Of a stretch of 64,000 nt of DNA, positions 1 through 9,187 are shown piece by piece (the stretch's first letter is position 1; every line of letters starts with the position of its first letter). Made by a program: the position numbers and the translations under genes. The stretch spans positions 1-64,000 of the forward strand of contig CALWIW010000004.1 of the NCBI GenBank assembly GCA_944380855.1, given 5' to 3'. Below the pieces are notes generated by a model that made no database searches, was not told where the DNA came from, and saw only the letters and a program-made list of their open reading frames with translations. The stretch comes from an uncultured Clostridia bacterium. GTDB lineage: Bacteria > Bacillota > Clostridia > Oscillospirales > Acutalibacteraceae.

Positions 1-83
1 CCCTTTAGGGGGCTACCACAGGTAATATGCCCTTATAGGGCATGAGCAAACCACCAGTTCAACTGGTGGTTCTGATTATTTTA
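1..83. repeat. Cluster of short palindromes beside a MITE
   Basis: No gene is supported here. The stretch holds back-to-back perfect palindromes: a GCCC/GGGC hairpin at about 29-45 and a 21-bp palindrome (ACCACCAGTT and its complement) at 52-72. They directly precede the left end of a MITE-like repeat. They resemble the hairpin modules inside that repeat family, so this is probably more palindromic repeat material. A short reading frame crossing 42-224 runs through these palindromes and into the repeat and is not credible as a gene. Confidence 0.6.
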
Positions 84-318
84 GGTTGTATAGCAAATGT
101 TGGGGGGATTTTGGGATGCCAAAGGGACACTGTCCCTTTGGCAGGTGGTTTGGAGGACAGCGTCCTCCAAGGTCTTAAAAAGCTGCAAAAAAACGTAGGA
201 GGAGAGCAAAAAACAGTCCGGTGAACTGTTTTTTGCTGGGGAACCCACGTCAGGGGTTACCCACTAATTCTTTATTTTTTCTAAATTCACTTTTTACCCC
301 AACTATTAACAAAGAGCC
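84..318 (+). mobile_element. MITE-like repeat, copy 1
   Basis: One of five copies of a ~200-235 bp non-coding element in the window. The left end is GGTTGTATAGCAAATGTTG and the right end is the complement of GGCTCTTTGTTAATAGTTG, giving imperfect terminal inverted repeats. It contains four palindromic modules: 119-141 (AAAGGGACA arm), 150-170 (GGAGGAC arm), 206-236 (GCAAAAAACAGT arm) and about 238-262. Flanking 8-mers TTATTTTA and TTACTTAA match at 6 of 8 positions, a possible decayed target duplication. The element ends exactly at the mutS2 stop codon. The ends recall ISL3-family insertion sequences; that assignment is inference. Confidence 0.75.
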
Positions 319-2679
319 TTACTTAAATTCAACTATTGTAACTCCGCTTTCGCCTTCTCCGAAAACGCCCAAGCGGTAGGATTTAACATACTTGTTTTTC
401 TTCAAAAACATCTGAATTTCTTTCCTTAATACACCTGTGCCTTTTCCGTGGATAATAGTCATCTGATTTATGTTTGCAAGCAAAGCGGAGTCAATGGCAC
501 TTTCAACTTCCATTATGGCCTCCACAGCGGTCATTCCGCGGACGTCAATTTCCGTTGAAGCGTGAATATCAACGCTTTTTGTAACGGTTCTCGGTTTTCT
601 GGTCTGTGTGGTTGTGACCTTTGCTTCTTCTACAAGCCTTAAGTTTGAAAGCTTAACTCTTGTTTTTATAATTCCTGCCTGAACCTGAACATTTCCGTTT
701 TTGTCGGGAAGTGACAAAACAGTGCCTTTTTTATCTATGTCGTAAATAAGTACGGTATCTCCCACCTGCAAGGGACGGGGAAGCTTGTAACCGCTGTTGT
801 CGGAAGCTTTTGCCACAGGGTCGGCATGGTCTTCCATGGCTTTAATGCTCTTTTTTAGCTTTGCCTTGTTTTCAGCGTCGGCATTGGATTTTTGCTTTTT
901 GATTTTTTCTATCTCGTCCAAAAGGGCATATGCCTCCGCTCTTGTTTTGGCGGTTATTGCCTGTGCTTCGGCTTTGGCCTTTTCAATTTCTTTTTCTGCC
1001 TGCTCCTGAATTTCCCTGCGTTCTCTTATTGCCTCTTCACGTTCTCGGCGAGCCTGAGATTTAAGCCTGTCGGCTTCTCTCATTTTCTGCTCAAGGGATT
1101 GACGGCGGCTTTCAAGGGTTTCAACAACAGTTTCAAACTCTCTGCTTTCTTCGGAAACAAGTTCTTTTGCACGGGCAACAATTTCTGAACCAAGTCCAAG
1201 TCTTTTGGAAATTGCGAAAGCGTTGCTCTTTCCGGGAACGCCGATTAAAAGCTTGTATGTTGGTCTTAAAGTAGCTACATCAAATTCACAGCAGCCGTTT
1301 TCAACACCTCTTGTTTTAAGAGCATAGGCTTTAAGCTCCGCATAGTGAGTTGTTGCGGCAATTTTTGCTCCGCAGAAACGGAGCTTTTCAAGAATGGAAA
1401 TCGCCAGAGCCGCACCCTCTACCGGGTCTGTTCCTGCACCAAGCTCGTCAATAAGACAAAGGCTTGAATGGTCGGCAACCTTGATTATGTCGATAATATT
1501 GGTCATGTGGGCTGAAAATGTGGACAGAGATTGCTCAATGCTCTGTTCATCGCCTATGTCTACAAGAATTTTTCTGAAAACCGAAAGCCTGCTGTTTTCA
1601 CGGCAGGGCGTCATAAGTCCGCACATTGCCATAAGAGTGAGAAGTCCCATGGTTTTAAGGGAAACAGTCTTACCGCCTGTGTTTGGACCGGTGATAACGA
1701 GGGTGTCAAAATCCTTGCCCAGAGAAATGTCTGTAGGAACTACCTTATCCTTTGATATAAGCGGGTGACGGGCGTTTTTAAGGTCTATAATTCCACGGTC
1801 GTTAAGCTCGGGAACAACGCCGTTCATTTTGTAGCCTAAATTTGCCTTTGCAAAAATCAGGTTTAAGTCAACAAGGTTGTGATAGCTTCCGGAAATGCTG
1901 TCGGCAAAACCGCCGGCAAGAGCGGAAAGTTCGAATAAAATTCTCTCTATTTCGTCGGCTTCCTTGCCTTGCAGTACCTTTATGTCGTTGTTTGCCTGAA
2001 CAACACCCATAGGCTCGATAAAAATTGTAGCACCGCTGGAAGAGGTGTCGTGGACAAGTCCGGGAACATTTCCACGGCATTCGGCTTTAACGGGAACTAC
2101 AAACCTGCCGTCACGCTGGGTAACTATAAAGTCCTGCAAGTATTTCTGATAGGTGCTGCTGTGTATGATTTTGTCGAGAATTTCTCTTGCCTTTGAGGAA
2201 GCAGTTCTGATTTTTCTTCTTATATCATAAAGTGTCGGTGAGGCGTTGTCGGCAATTTCCTCTTCCGACAAAATGCAGGTGTTTATTTTGTCCTCCAAGA
2301 ACTTGTTGGGAGAAAGTCCCTCAAAACGAAAATCAAGACTTGTTTCAATTCCTGCCGACTTGCTTCGCCATTCTTTAAGGGAACGGATAATTCTCAGAGT
2401 TTCCGAGATTTTAAGCAGTTCAGAGGAGGTAAGACAGCCGCCTGCCTCCGCTCTTCTCAGGGAGTTTGTGACGTTTTTAACTCCACCGAAAGAGGGAGTA
2501 CCGAAACGTCCTATAAGCACATAGGCGTCGTCTGTTTCCTTTAAAAGTGCAGATGCCTTTTTTAAATTTGTTTCAGGTTCAAGCTGCATGGCTAAAGCCC
2601 TGCTGTCCTCGCAGGTGGTTTCATCAGCCAGCATTTTCAGTATTTTGTCAAGCTCGAGAGCTTTGTAATGTCTGTTCAT
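319..2679 (-). CDS. mutS2: Endonuclease MutS2
   Basis: 786 residues, the normal MutS2 length. MutS2 is a MutS-like ATPase with a C-terminal Smr nuclease domain; in Firmicutes it is linked to control of recombination and rescue of collided ribosomes. Visible are the Walker A motif GPNTGGKT near residues 331-338, a LIDELGAGTDP Walker B/signature stretch, a long charged coiled coil at about 520-640, and the Smr domain from about 708 with EIDVRGM and HGKGTGVLR. The start follows an AGAGGAAA ribosome binding site. It is the last gene of the leftward phoH-to-mutS2 operon, 17 bp after recO, and its stop codon abuts a MITE copy. Confidence 0.97.
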   Translation of the reverse strand: MNRHYKALELDKILKMLADETTCEDSRALAMQLEPETNLKKASALLKETDDAYVLIGRFGTPSFGGVKNVTNSLRRAEAGGCLTSSELLKISETLRIIRSLKEWRSKSAGIETSLDFRFEGLSPNKFLEDKINTCILSEEEIADNASPTLYDIRRKIRTASSKAREILDKIIHSSTYQKYLQDFIVTQRDGRFVVPVKAECRGNVPGLVHDTSSSGATIFIEPMGVVQANNDIKVLQGKEADEIERILFELSALAGGFADSISGSYHNLVDLNLIFAKANLGYKMNGVVPELNDRGIIDLKNARHPLISKDKVVPTDISLGKDFDTLVITGPNTGGKTVSLKTMGLLTLMAMCGLMTPCRENSRLSVFRKILVDIGDEQSIEQSLSTFSAHMTNIIDIIKVADHSSLCLIDELGAGTDPVEGAALAISILEKLRFCGAKIAATTHYAELKAYALKTRGVENGCCEFDVATLRPTYKLLIGVPGKSNAFAISKRLGLGSEIVARAKELVSEESREFETVVETLESRRQSLEQKMREADRLKSQARREREEAIRERREIQEQAEKEIEKAKAEAQAITAKTRAEAYALLDEIEKIKKQKSNADAENKAKLKKSIKAMEDHADPVAKASDNSGYKLPRPLQVGDTVLIYDIDKKGTVLSLPDKNGNVQVQAGIIKTRVKLSNLRLVEEAKVTTTQTRKPRTVTKSVDIHASTEIDVRGMTAVEAIMEVESAIDSALLANINQMTIIHGKGTGVLRKEIQMFLKKNKYVKSYRLGVFGEGESGVTIVEFK

Positions 2680-2696
2680 ATTTTCCTCTTTTTATT

Positions 2697-3485
2697 TCAA
2701 TTCATATTCCTTTTGGCGGAGTTTCGGAGTACCCCCGCCATAAATTTGTAAAAGCTTAATGTTTGAAAGGTTTTTTCCAGCATATATCCCATAAACTGCT
2801 CGGTTGCGGTATTAAGAAGTATAAGGCTTTCCTCGGGGAGGTTAAATGAAAAAAGCTTTCCGTCCTCGGCGTAAACAGTGTGCCTTAATGCCCTTGTAAC
2901 ACCTTTGCCCAAAAGCAGTGCATAGGGGAGCTGCTGGGGCGTCAGGCATTTATCACAGGTTAAAATTCCGCTCTTTGGTATAAAATACATATTGTCGCTT
3001 TCATAGCAGCCGCAGCCGCTGCACATTGTAAGCTCTGGCTGATAGCCTGCATAACACATAAGCCTCATTTCCACACAGGCTTTTATAAGCAGGGGAGAGC
3101 GTTTGTTTTCTGAAAGAAGATAAAGACCGTTCAGTATGATTTTAAGACAGTTTTGTGCAGGCTGTCCGTGAGGGCACAGGTGCATGGCCAGCTCGCAGAA
3201 ATACTGGGCAAGACACATATTCTCAACATTTCTACGAAGCTTTGAAAACATATCAATTACTTTTGCTTCGTCGATTATATAAGTGTCCTGATTTTTTCCG
3301 CTGTAAATTACAAGCTGAGAATAACAGAGAAGCTGAGTAGAAGCTCCCCTGGGACTTTTTATGTTTTTAGCACCTTTTACAAAGGCACGTATTACTCCCA
3401 AATCAGTCGTAACAGCGGTGACAAGCTTATCTTTTTCTCCTACAGTCTGTTCCTTTACAATCAGACCCTGTGTGGTCAACCTCAT
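2697..3485 (-). CDS. recO: DNA repair protein RecO
   Basis: 262 residues. RecO loads RecA onto SSB-coated DNA in the RecFOR pathway. The N-terminal OB-fold has the typical opening with TTQGLIVKEQTVGEKDK, and a four-cysteine zinc site (CSGCGC and CDKC) lies at about residues 150-180. The start at 3485 has a clean GGAGG site nine bases upstream. The preceding yqzL-like gene overlaps its first 59 bases in another frame. The era-yqzL-recO order is conserved in Firmicutes. Confidence 0.95.
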   Translation of the reverse strand: MRLTTQGLIVKEQTVGEKDKLVTAVTTDLGVIRAFVKGAKNIKSPRGASTQLLCYSQLVIYSGKNQDTYIIDEAKVIDMFSKLRRNVENMCLAQYFCELAMHLCPHGQPAQNCLKIILNGLYLLSENKRSPLLIKACVEMRLMCYAGYQPELTMCSGCGCYESDNMYFIPKSGILTCDKCLTPQQLPYALLLGKGVTRALRHTVYAEDGKLFSFNLPEESLILLNTATEQFMGYMLEKTFQTLSFYKFMAGVLRNSAKRNMN

Positions 3486-3618
3486 CGTTTGCCTCCGTTA
3501 TACAGGAAACAGCAGTTTGATTTATAATTCTGTTGCTTTCCGCATTTTCCTTGTAAGCCAAATAATCAAAAACGCTTCCCGTACTCCAAAACCTTTCCCA
3601 ATTCTTATCCCGTGTCAT
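3427..3618 (-). CDS. YqzL-like small protein
   Basis: 63 residues, lying between era and recO, exactly where Bacillus carries the small gene yqzL. The N-terminal part contains WERFWSTGSVFDYLAYKE, which resembles the W-x-x-F-x-x-TG-x-x-x-x-YL-x-x-KE core of YqzL proteins. Function is unknown in the family. The last third (Cys-, Asp- and Lys-rich) overlaps the start of recO in another frame and looks unconserved, so the ancestral stop may have been lost. The call rests on position plus this short motif. Confidence 0.6.
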   Translation of the reverse strand: MTRDKNWERFWSTGSVFDYLAYKENAESNRIINQTAVSCITEANDEVDHTGSDCKGTDCRRKR

Positions 3619-3736
3619 ATCATCACCTCTGATTATAATTATACTTCAGAAGTCATGAGGATTAAGGGAATTATTTGTAATGGTTTTATTTACCTTATGG
3701 GTATTAAAAGCTTTTATTTTGTAGTAATGTGATTTA

Positions 3737-4642
3737 TCAGTCAAAGTCGCTTTTATCAAAGCCAAAGCTTCTCAAAAGTCCCTCGCGGTTTCTCCAGTCT
3801 TCCTTGACCTTTACCCATGTTTGCAGATTTACTTTGCAGTCAAAGAAATTTTCCATATCCTGCCTTGCTTTGCTGCTTATTTTTTTAAGCATTGCACCGC
3901 CTTTTCCTATAATTATACCTTTATGGCTTTCCTTTTCGCAGTAAATGGTGGCGTCTATGTCAAGAATATTGCTTCCGTCATCTCTGCTTCTCATTTTTTC
4001 CACAACAACGGCAGTTCCGTGGGGAATTTCTCTGTCTGTAAGGCGTAATATTTTTTCTCTTATCATTTCAGCAGCAAGACTTCTCTCTGACTGGTCGGTG
4101 AGAGCGTCCTCCTCAAAGAAATGACCGCCTTCCATAGCAAAATCTTTAAGTGTATTTTTAAGGTCCTTTATTCCGTTTCCGTCTATAGCCGAAACGGGTA
4201 CAATGGCGGTAAAATCAAAAAGCTTTGAATATTTTAATATCTGAGCCATTAATACCTCTTTGTTTTTTAATGTGTCAATTTTATTTATGGCAAGAATTGC
4301 CGGAAGGTCAAGAGCTTTGAACTTATCAATTAACATAAGCTCTGTTTGGGTGGGTTCTTTGTCAGCCTCTGTCACAAGCAGACAGGCGTCCACGCCTGAA
4401 ACCGATTCGTTTACGGAACGAACCATATACTGTCCCAATGAGGTTTTTGGCTTGTGCATACCGGGAGTGTCAATAAAGACAAGCTGGTCTTCACCCTCTG
4501 TCAGTACTCCCATTATTCTCGTTCTTGTGGTCTGGGGTTTATTTGAAACTATTGCCACCTTTTGTCCTATCATGGAATTAAGGATTGAAGATTTACCCAC
4601 GTTAGGTCTTCCTACTATGGCTATAAATGCTGATTTCTGCAT
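3737..4642 (-). CDS. era: GTPase Era
   Basis: 301 residues, standard for Era, the essential GTPase that binds 16S rRNA in 30S subunit assembly. G-domain motifs are clear: GRPNVGKSS (G1, about residues 10-18), DTPG (G3) and NKID (G4). The C-terminal KH domain carries GIIIGKGGAMLK near residue 245. The start has an upstream GAAAGGA site. A MITE copy (4732-4931) separates it from dgkA, although the gene order says that both belong to one ancestral operon. Confidence 0.97.
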   Translation of the reverse strand: MQKSAFIAIVGRPNVGKSSILNSMIGQKVAIVSNKPQTTRTRIMGVLTEGEDQLVFIDTPGMHKPKTSLGQYMVRSVNESVSGVDACLLVTEADKEPTQTELMLIDKFKALDLPAILAINKIDTLKNKEVLMAQILKYSKLFDFTAIVPVSAIDGNGIKDLKNTLKDFAMEGGHFFEEDALTDQSERSLAAEMIREKILRLTDREIPHGTAVVVEKMRSRDDGSNILDIDATIYCEKESHKGIIIGKGGAMLKKISSKARQDMENFFDCKVNLQTWVKVKEDWRNREGLLRSFGFDKSDFD

Positions 4643-4731
4643 AAATTAGTCCTTTCATATATATAAAATTAGTTTTTGGTTTTTATTAAGTCCTATTTTA
4701 AGATATATTTAAGAAAAAATCAAGAAAAAAG

Positions 4732-4931
4732 GGTTATACAGCAAATGTTGTGCAAAAATTTGGGGTTTCCAAAGGGAGAATGTCCCTTTGGCAGGTGGTT
4801 TGGAGGACAGCGTCCTCCAAGGTCTTAAAATACAATAAAATAAAAATGCAGGAGTGGGCTAACGTCGGTGTTTACAATAACTCTTTATTTTATCTAACTT
4901 TTACTTTTTACACAACAACTGACAAAGAACC
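4732..4931 (+). mobile_element. MITE-like repeat, copy 2, inside an operon
   Basis: Same element as at 84-318: the left end has GGTTATACAGCAAATGTTG and the right end AACTGACAAAGAACC. It retains the CCAAAGGGA and TTGGAGGAC palindromes but lacks the AAAACAGT palindrome seen in copies 1, 3, 4 and 5, so this copy is shorter. The flanks are A-rich (AAAAAAG on both sides), compatible with but not proof of a target duplication. It sits between dgkA and era in the leftward operon. Confidence 0.75.
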
Positions 4932-4993
4932 AAAAAAGCTGTTTCTTCCTTTTCAAAACGGTAGAAACAGCTTTTGTAAAGCGAAAATAAAAA

Positions 4994-5497
4994 TTATTTG
5001 GGATTTTTATCCCTCGTCTGAACGATTTGATGATTTGTGTGTTTGAAAATCTTCGGAAAAAAACAGATAAAACACACAGATAATACAAGAGATACGGCAA
5101 AAATCACAAGAAGCGGGGGATTATTTAAAAAGAAAAAGAAAATTTTTTTAAATACCTCTATGTTCCAAAACAGTATTATTCCTGCCGCCGCCGCACCTAT
5201 AGACACAAGCAAAACAGCACCTGAGGCGGCGTCTTTTACTGCTTTTATCATGGGGTGGTATTCATGAGTAGAATAATCGCACAGCGTTTCTATCGCCGTG
5301 TTAAAGGCTTCCGCAGCCATAACAAGAAATATCACCGTAACAAGCAACGCCCATTTTGACGCAGTCATTTCATAGAAATTTGCGAAAACAAGGACATATA
5401 CAGCAGCCACAATGTGAAAACGCATATGTCCCTCGTTTAATACTGTATACAGTATCCCTTCAGCCGATACCTTAAAGCTTTTTATTTGCTTTTTCAT
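4994..5497 (-). CDS. dgkA: Diacylglycerol/undecaprenol kinase family protein
   Basis: 167 residues. This family of small membrane kinases phosphorylates diacylglycerol or undecaprenol; Gram-positive members act mainly on undecaprenol for cell-wall lipid recycling. The signature AEAFNTAIETLCDY and the following KAVKDAASGAVLL stretch are present, with transmembrane helices before and after. It is longer than the usual 120-140 residues because of an extra hydrophobic C-terminal helix (about residues 130-155). It starts nine bases after ybeY, as in many Firmicutes. Confidence 0.9.
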   Translation of the reverse strand: MKKQIKSFKVSAEGILYTVLNEGHMRFHIVAAVYVLVFANFYEMTASKWALLVTVIFLVMAAEAFNTAIETLCDYSTHEYHPMIKAVKDAASGAVLLVSIGAAAAGIILFWNIEVFKKIFFFFLNNPPLLVIFAVSLVLSVCFICFFPKIFKHTNHQIVQTRDKNPK

Positions 5498-5506
5498 GAA
5501 CGGCGA

Positions 5507-6010
5507 TTAAGGCTCAATATAGCTTGAAGAAGCGGGAAGACCCAGCTGTTCCATAACAAGCTCTTCTTTTTCTCTCATTCTCACACGCTCAATGTTGCTG
5601 TTCTCGTGGTCATATCCCAAAAGATGAAGCATACTGTGTGCGGTAAGAAAACCAACTTCTCTTTGCAGACTGTGACCGTATGCCCTTGCCTGCTCCTGAG
5701 CCTTTTCAATGGAGATAACTATATCACCGAGAATTTTTGCTCCTGTTTCAGGGTTTGTATCGTAAACACCGTTTTCACCCATTGGGAAAGACAAAACGTC
5801 TGTTTCTATGTTTTTGTTTCTGTACTGTGAGTTGTATTCCTTTATCTGCTCGTTGTTTACAAATGTAACGCTTACTTCCACAGAGCCTTCAAATTTTTCC
5901 ATTCTTAAAACCGCATTGCAGCATCTGCGGATAAGCATTCTCAGTCCTGTGGGTATTTTAATGTCTTTTTGTTTGTTTGCAATGATAACTCTGATTTTAT
6001 TGTCTGTCAT
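5507..6010 (-). CDS. ybeY: Endoribonuclease YbeY
   Basis: 167 residues. YbeY is a zinc-dependent RNase in 16S rRNA 3'-end maturation and ribosome quality control. The zinc-binding motif appears as HSMLHLLGYDH near residues 130-140 (consensus HGxLHLxGYDH, with Ser replacing the usual Gly). The first codons overlap the end of phoH by 14 bases, showing translational coupling. Confidence 0.95.
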   Translation of the reverse strand: MTDNKIRVIIANKQKDIKIPTGLRMLIRRCCNAVLRMEKFEGSVEVSVTFVNNEQIKEYNSQYRNKNIETDVLSFPMGENGVYDTNPETGAKILGDIVISIEKAQEQARAYGHSLQREVGFLTAHSMLHLLGYDHENSNIERVRMREKEELVMEQLGLPASSSYIEP

Positions 6011-6989
6011 TCCTTTTCCTTGCCTCCTCGTTTTTTTCGTATGCTTTTATGATGTCCTGAACAAGCTTGTGCCTTACAACGTCTTTTTCCGAGAAATTGC
6101 ATCTGGCAATATCCTCAACATTTCTGAGAACTTTTATACAGTCCTTTAGTCCGCTTCTCACACCATTCGGAAGGTCTATCTGAGTAACGTCTCCCGTTAT
6201 AACCATCTTTGAGTTAAAGCCCAGTCTGGTTAAAAACATTTTCATCTGTTCCGGAGTGGTGTTTTGTGCTTCGTCAAGAATAATAAAGCTGTCGTCGAGA
6301 GTTCTTCCTCTCATATATGCCAAAGGTGCAACCTCGATGTTTCCGCGTTCAAAATATTTTTGATAGCCTTCTGTGCCGAGCATATCAAAAAGTGCATCGT
6401 ATAAAGGTCTTAAATAGGGGTCAACCTTGCTTTGCAAATCTCCGGGAAGAAAACCAAGCTTTTCTCCCGCTTCGACGGCGGGACGGGTCAAAATAATTCG
6501 GTTTACTTCTTTTGCACGGAAAGCCGTTACAGCCATTGCAACAGCAAGATAGGTTTTTCCCGTTCCGGCAGGACCTACGCCTATAGTTATGGTGTTGTTC
6601 TTGATACAGGAGCAATAATTTTTTTGACCGAGGGTTTTCGGCTTTATGGGCTTTCCCTTTGCGGTAATACAGATACAGTCGCCTGCAAGAGTTTCAATTT
6701 TTTCGTCGCTTCCCTCGTTTACAAGAGACATACAGTAACCGATGTTTTGGTCGTTGAGAGCCTCGCCCTTGTTTATCATGGAGAGCAGGCTTTCAATAAC
6801 CTTTGCGGCTTTCATAACATTTTCCGCATCTCCCGAAATTTTTAATTCGCTGTCCCTGACAAGAACGGATACCTGATATTCCTTTTCTATGGTTTTGATA
6901 TTTTTGTCAAAGCTTCCGAAAAGTGCGACCGCAGTTTCCATTCTGTCTATGTTGATAATATGTTCCGTAAGCAAACAACTCCATTGCAT
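5997..6989 (-). CDS. phoH: PhoH-family ATPase
   Basis: About 330 residues. PhoH-like proteins are P-loop ATPases, probably RNA-linked, and usually sit upstream of ybeY. The Walker A motif GPAGTGKTYLA and Walker B-like DSFIILDEAQN are clear, with a KH-like N-terminal part. The ATG at 6989 has no ribosome binding site. A TTG fifteen bases further in (6974) is preceded by GGAG at short spacing and would give the more usual N-terminus, so the true start is uncertain. First gene of the leftward operon ending in mutS2. Confidence 0.93.
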   Translation of the reverse strand: MQWSCLLTEHIINIDRMETAVALFGSFDKNIKTIEKEYQVSVLVRDSELKISGDAENVMKAAKVIESLLSMINKGEALNDQNIGYCMSLVNEGSDEKIETLAGDCICITAKGKPIKPKTLGQKNYCSCIKNNTITIGVGPAGTGKTYLAVAMAVTAFRAKEVNRIILTRPAVEAGEKLGFLPGDLQSKVDPYLRPLYDALFDMLGTEGYQKYFERGNIEVAPLAYMRGRTLDDSFIILDEAQNTTPEQMKMFLTRLGFNSKMVITGDVTQIDLPNGVRSGLKDCIKVLRNVEDIARCNFSEKDVVRHKLVQDIIKAYEKNEEARKRNDRQ

Positions 6990-7234
6990 AAGAATTAAAA
7001 TATTATTACAAGGTAAAGTATAGCATAGTTGAACGTAATTGTCATCTGTAAACGTAAAAAAACTGTTTATAAAACATAAAATTTGTATATTAGCACAAAG
7101 GAATATGTGAAAAGTGATGAGGCGTTGTTTAATTTTGGCATCTCAAAATATTAATTCGGTGTCGTTTTTTTACAAATATACTTATATGATATAATTTTGC
7201 TGAAAAGACTGCTTTTTTTAAATTAAGAAAATAC

Positions 7235-7263
7235 TTGACAACGTAGCATAGAAATAGTATAAT
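7235..7263 (+). promoter_or_regulatory. Sigma-A promoter of the ylxM-ffh operon
   Basis: TTGACA at 7235-7240 and TATAAT at 7258-7263, both perfect, separated by 17 bases. It lies 54 bases before the ylxM start in the gap between the divergent phoH and ylxM genes. The rest of that gap (6990-7234) shows no gene. Confidence 0.9.
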
Positions 7264-7316
7264 CATCGAGGTGTAATGAAAAAAACTTTACAGCAAATAA
7301 AACGGGAGGGTTATTC

Positions 7317-7670
7317 GTGGAAAAGGATATAAGAATTTCCCTTTTGTTTGACTTCTACGGTCCTGTGCTGTCTGACAAAATAAGAAAAGCCGTGGACCTG
7401 TACCACAACGATGATTTGTCCTTGTCGGAAATTTCTTTGGAAATGGGAATAACAAGACAGGGTGTTCGTGACCTTGTTAAAAGAGGCGAGCAGAGGCTTT
7501 TGGAATATGAACAGCAGCTCAGACTCTTTGAAAGATTTAACAATGTTAAATCGGGTATTGAGGAAATAAAAACTATTTCAGAAAGAATAAGGACGCAAAG
7601 CTCACAAAGTCCTCAGGAGGACGCAAAAAAAATTGAAGAGATTGCGGAAAAAATCGTAGAAGAATTTTAA
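7317..7670 (+). CDS. ylxM: YlxM-family helix-turn-helix protein
   Basis: 117 residues with a GTG start preceded by GGGAGGG at 7304-7310. YlxM proteins carry a sigma-70 region-4-like helix-turn-helix and are encoded just upstream of ffh in Firmicutes; a role in SRP function has been proposed. Here LSLSEISLEMGITRQGVRDL is the helix-turn-helix, near residues 36-55, followed by a coiled C-terminal part. It lies 42 bases upstream of ffh under one strong promoter. Confidence 0.9.
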   Translation: MEKDIRISLLFDFYGPVLSDKIRKAVDLYHNDDLSLSEISLEMGITRQGVRDLVKRGEQRLLEYEQQLRLFERFNNVKSGIEEIKTISERIRTQSSQSPQEDAKKIEEIAEKIVEEF

Positions 7671-7712
7671 TTTTGTTTTATATTTGCAAATAAACAGCGG
7701 GAGGCGTAACAG

Positions 7713-9098
7713 ATGGCTTTTGAGGGTTTGTCGGAAAAGCTCAGCAGTGCTTTTAAACGTCTTAAAAATAAAGGAAAGCTGAAAGAATCCGATGTTAAGG
7801 AGGCAATGAGAGAGGTGCGAATGGCACTTCTTGAGGCTGACGTAAACTATAAGGTTGCAAAGGATTTTACAAATAAAGTTACCGAACGTGCTATCGGTTC
7901 TGATGTTATGGAGAGCCTTACGCCTGCACAAATGGTAATTAAAATAGTAAACGAAGAGCTTACATCACTTATGGGCGGAGAGAGCGAAAGACTTGACTTT
8001 GCGTCAAAGCCGCCTACAGTTATTATGATGTGCGGTCTTCAGGGTTCAGGTAAAACCACACATTCGGGAAAGCTTTCCGTGTTATTGAAAAAGCAGGGAC
8101 ACAGACCTCTTTTGGCTGCCTGCGATATTTACAGACCTGCTGCTATTGAACAGCTTAAGGTAGTGGGAGCAAAAGCAAACACTCCTGTGTTTGAAATGGG
8201 AAAAACAAATCCCGTAAAAATTGCCAAAGAGGCAATAAAACACGCAAAGGACCACGGAAACGATATTGTTATTCTTGATACCGCAGGCCGTTTGCATATT
8301 GATGAAGCTCTGATGAACGAGCTTAAAGACATTAAAAAAGAAGTAAATCCAAACGAGATACTTCTTGTTATAGATTCCATGACAGGTCAGGACGCCGTAA
8401 ATGTTGCAAAAAGCTTTAACGAGCTTTTGGATATTACAGGCGTAATTCTCACAAAGCTTGACGGCGATACAAGAGGCGGTGCCGCACTTTCCGTAAAGAC
8501 GGTTACAGGCAGACCTATAAAGTTTGTGGGTGTGGGCGAAAAGCTTGAGGATTTGGAAGTTTTCCACCCTGACAGAATGGCAGGCAGAATTTTGGGAATG
8601 GGTGACGTTCTTACCCTTATTGAAGAGGCTGAAAGCAAGTTCGACCGCAAAAAGGCGGAGGAGCTTGCGGAAAAGATGACCAAAAACAAGCTGGATTTCA
8701 ATGATTTGCTGGGACAGTTCGAGCAGATTAAGAAAATGGGACCAATTAAAGGTATTCTTTCCAAGCTTCCCGGTATGGACAAGAAAATTGACAGCATGGA
8801 CATAAACGAGAGACAGATTGACTGGACACAGGCTATCATACTTTCTATGACTCCCGAGGAAAGGTCAAACCCATCGCTTATTAATCCGTCACGTAAAAGA
8901 AGAATCGCGGCAGGCTCAGGAAGAACTGTTGAAGAGGTTAACAGACTTTTGAAACAGCTTGAGCAAATGCAGAAGATGATGCGTCAGCTCAGCGGAAAAA
9001 GCGGTACCAAAAAGAAAAGCCGCAGGCTTCCCGGACTTGGCGGTATGCCTTTTAACGGAGGCGGCAGCGGCGGAAACGGTGGTTTCCCCGGAATGTAA
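7713..9098 (+). CDS. ffh: Signal recognition particle protein Ffh
   Basis: 461 residues. Ffh is the SRP54 GTPase that binds signal sequences and 4.5S RNA and delivers ribosomes to FtsY at the membrane. The NG domain shows GLQGSGKTT (G1, near residue 107), DTAGR (G3) and TKLDG (G4). The methionine-rich M domain follows, with the RNA-binding stretch SRKRRIAAGSG near residue 393 and a flexible Gly-rich tail ending GGFPGM. A GGGAGG site precedes the ATG. Confidence 0.98.
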   Translation: MAFEGLSEKLSSAFKRLKNKGKLKESDVKEAMREVRMALLEADVNYKVAKDFTNKVTERAIGSDVMESLTPAQMVIKIVNEELTSLMGGESERLDFASKPPTVIMMCGLQGSGKTTHSGKLSVLLKKQGHRPLLAACDIYRPAAIEQLKVVGAKANTPVFEMGKTNPVKIAKEAIKHAKDHGNDIVILDTAGRLHIDEALMNELKDIKKEVNPNEILLVIDSMTGQDAVNVAKSFNELLDITGVILTKLDGDTRGGAALSVKTVTGRPIKFVGVGEKLEDLEVFHPDRMAGRILGMGDVLTLIEEAESKFDRKKAEELAEKMTKNKLDFNDLLGQFEQIKKMGPIKGILSKLPGMDKKIDSMDINERQIDWTQAIILSMTPEERSNPSLINPSRKRRIAAGSGRTVEEVNRLLKQLEQMQKMMRQLSGKSGTKKKSRRLPGLGGMPFNGGGSGGNGGFPGM

Positions 9099-9187
9099 AT
9101 CAGAAGTTCAACCGAGCAATTTTATCTCGGGTGGATATATATTAAATTAATTAAAATTAAAATACTCAATTATCGGAGGTATTCACA

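Noticed and set aside
42..224. 60-residue frame at the left edge
   Set aside because: It runs through palindromes and the MITE copy; no ribosome binding site and no protein-like composition.
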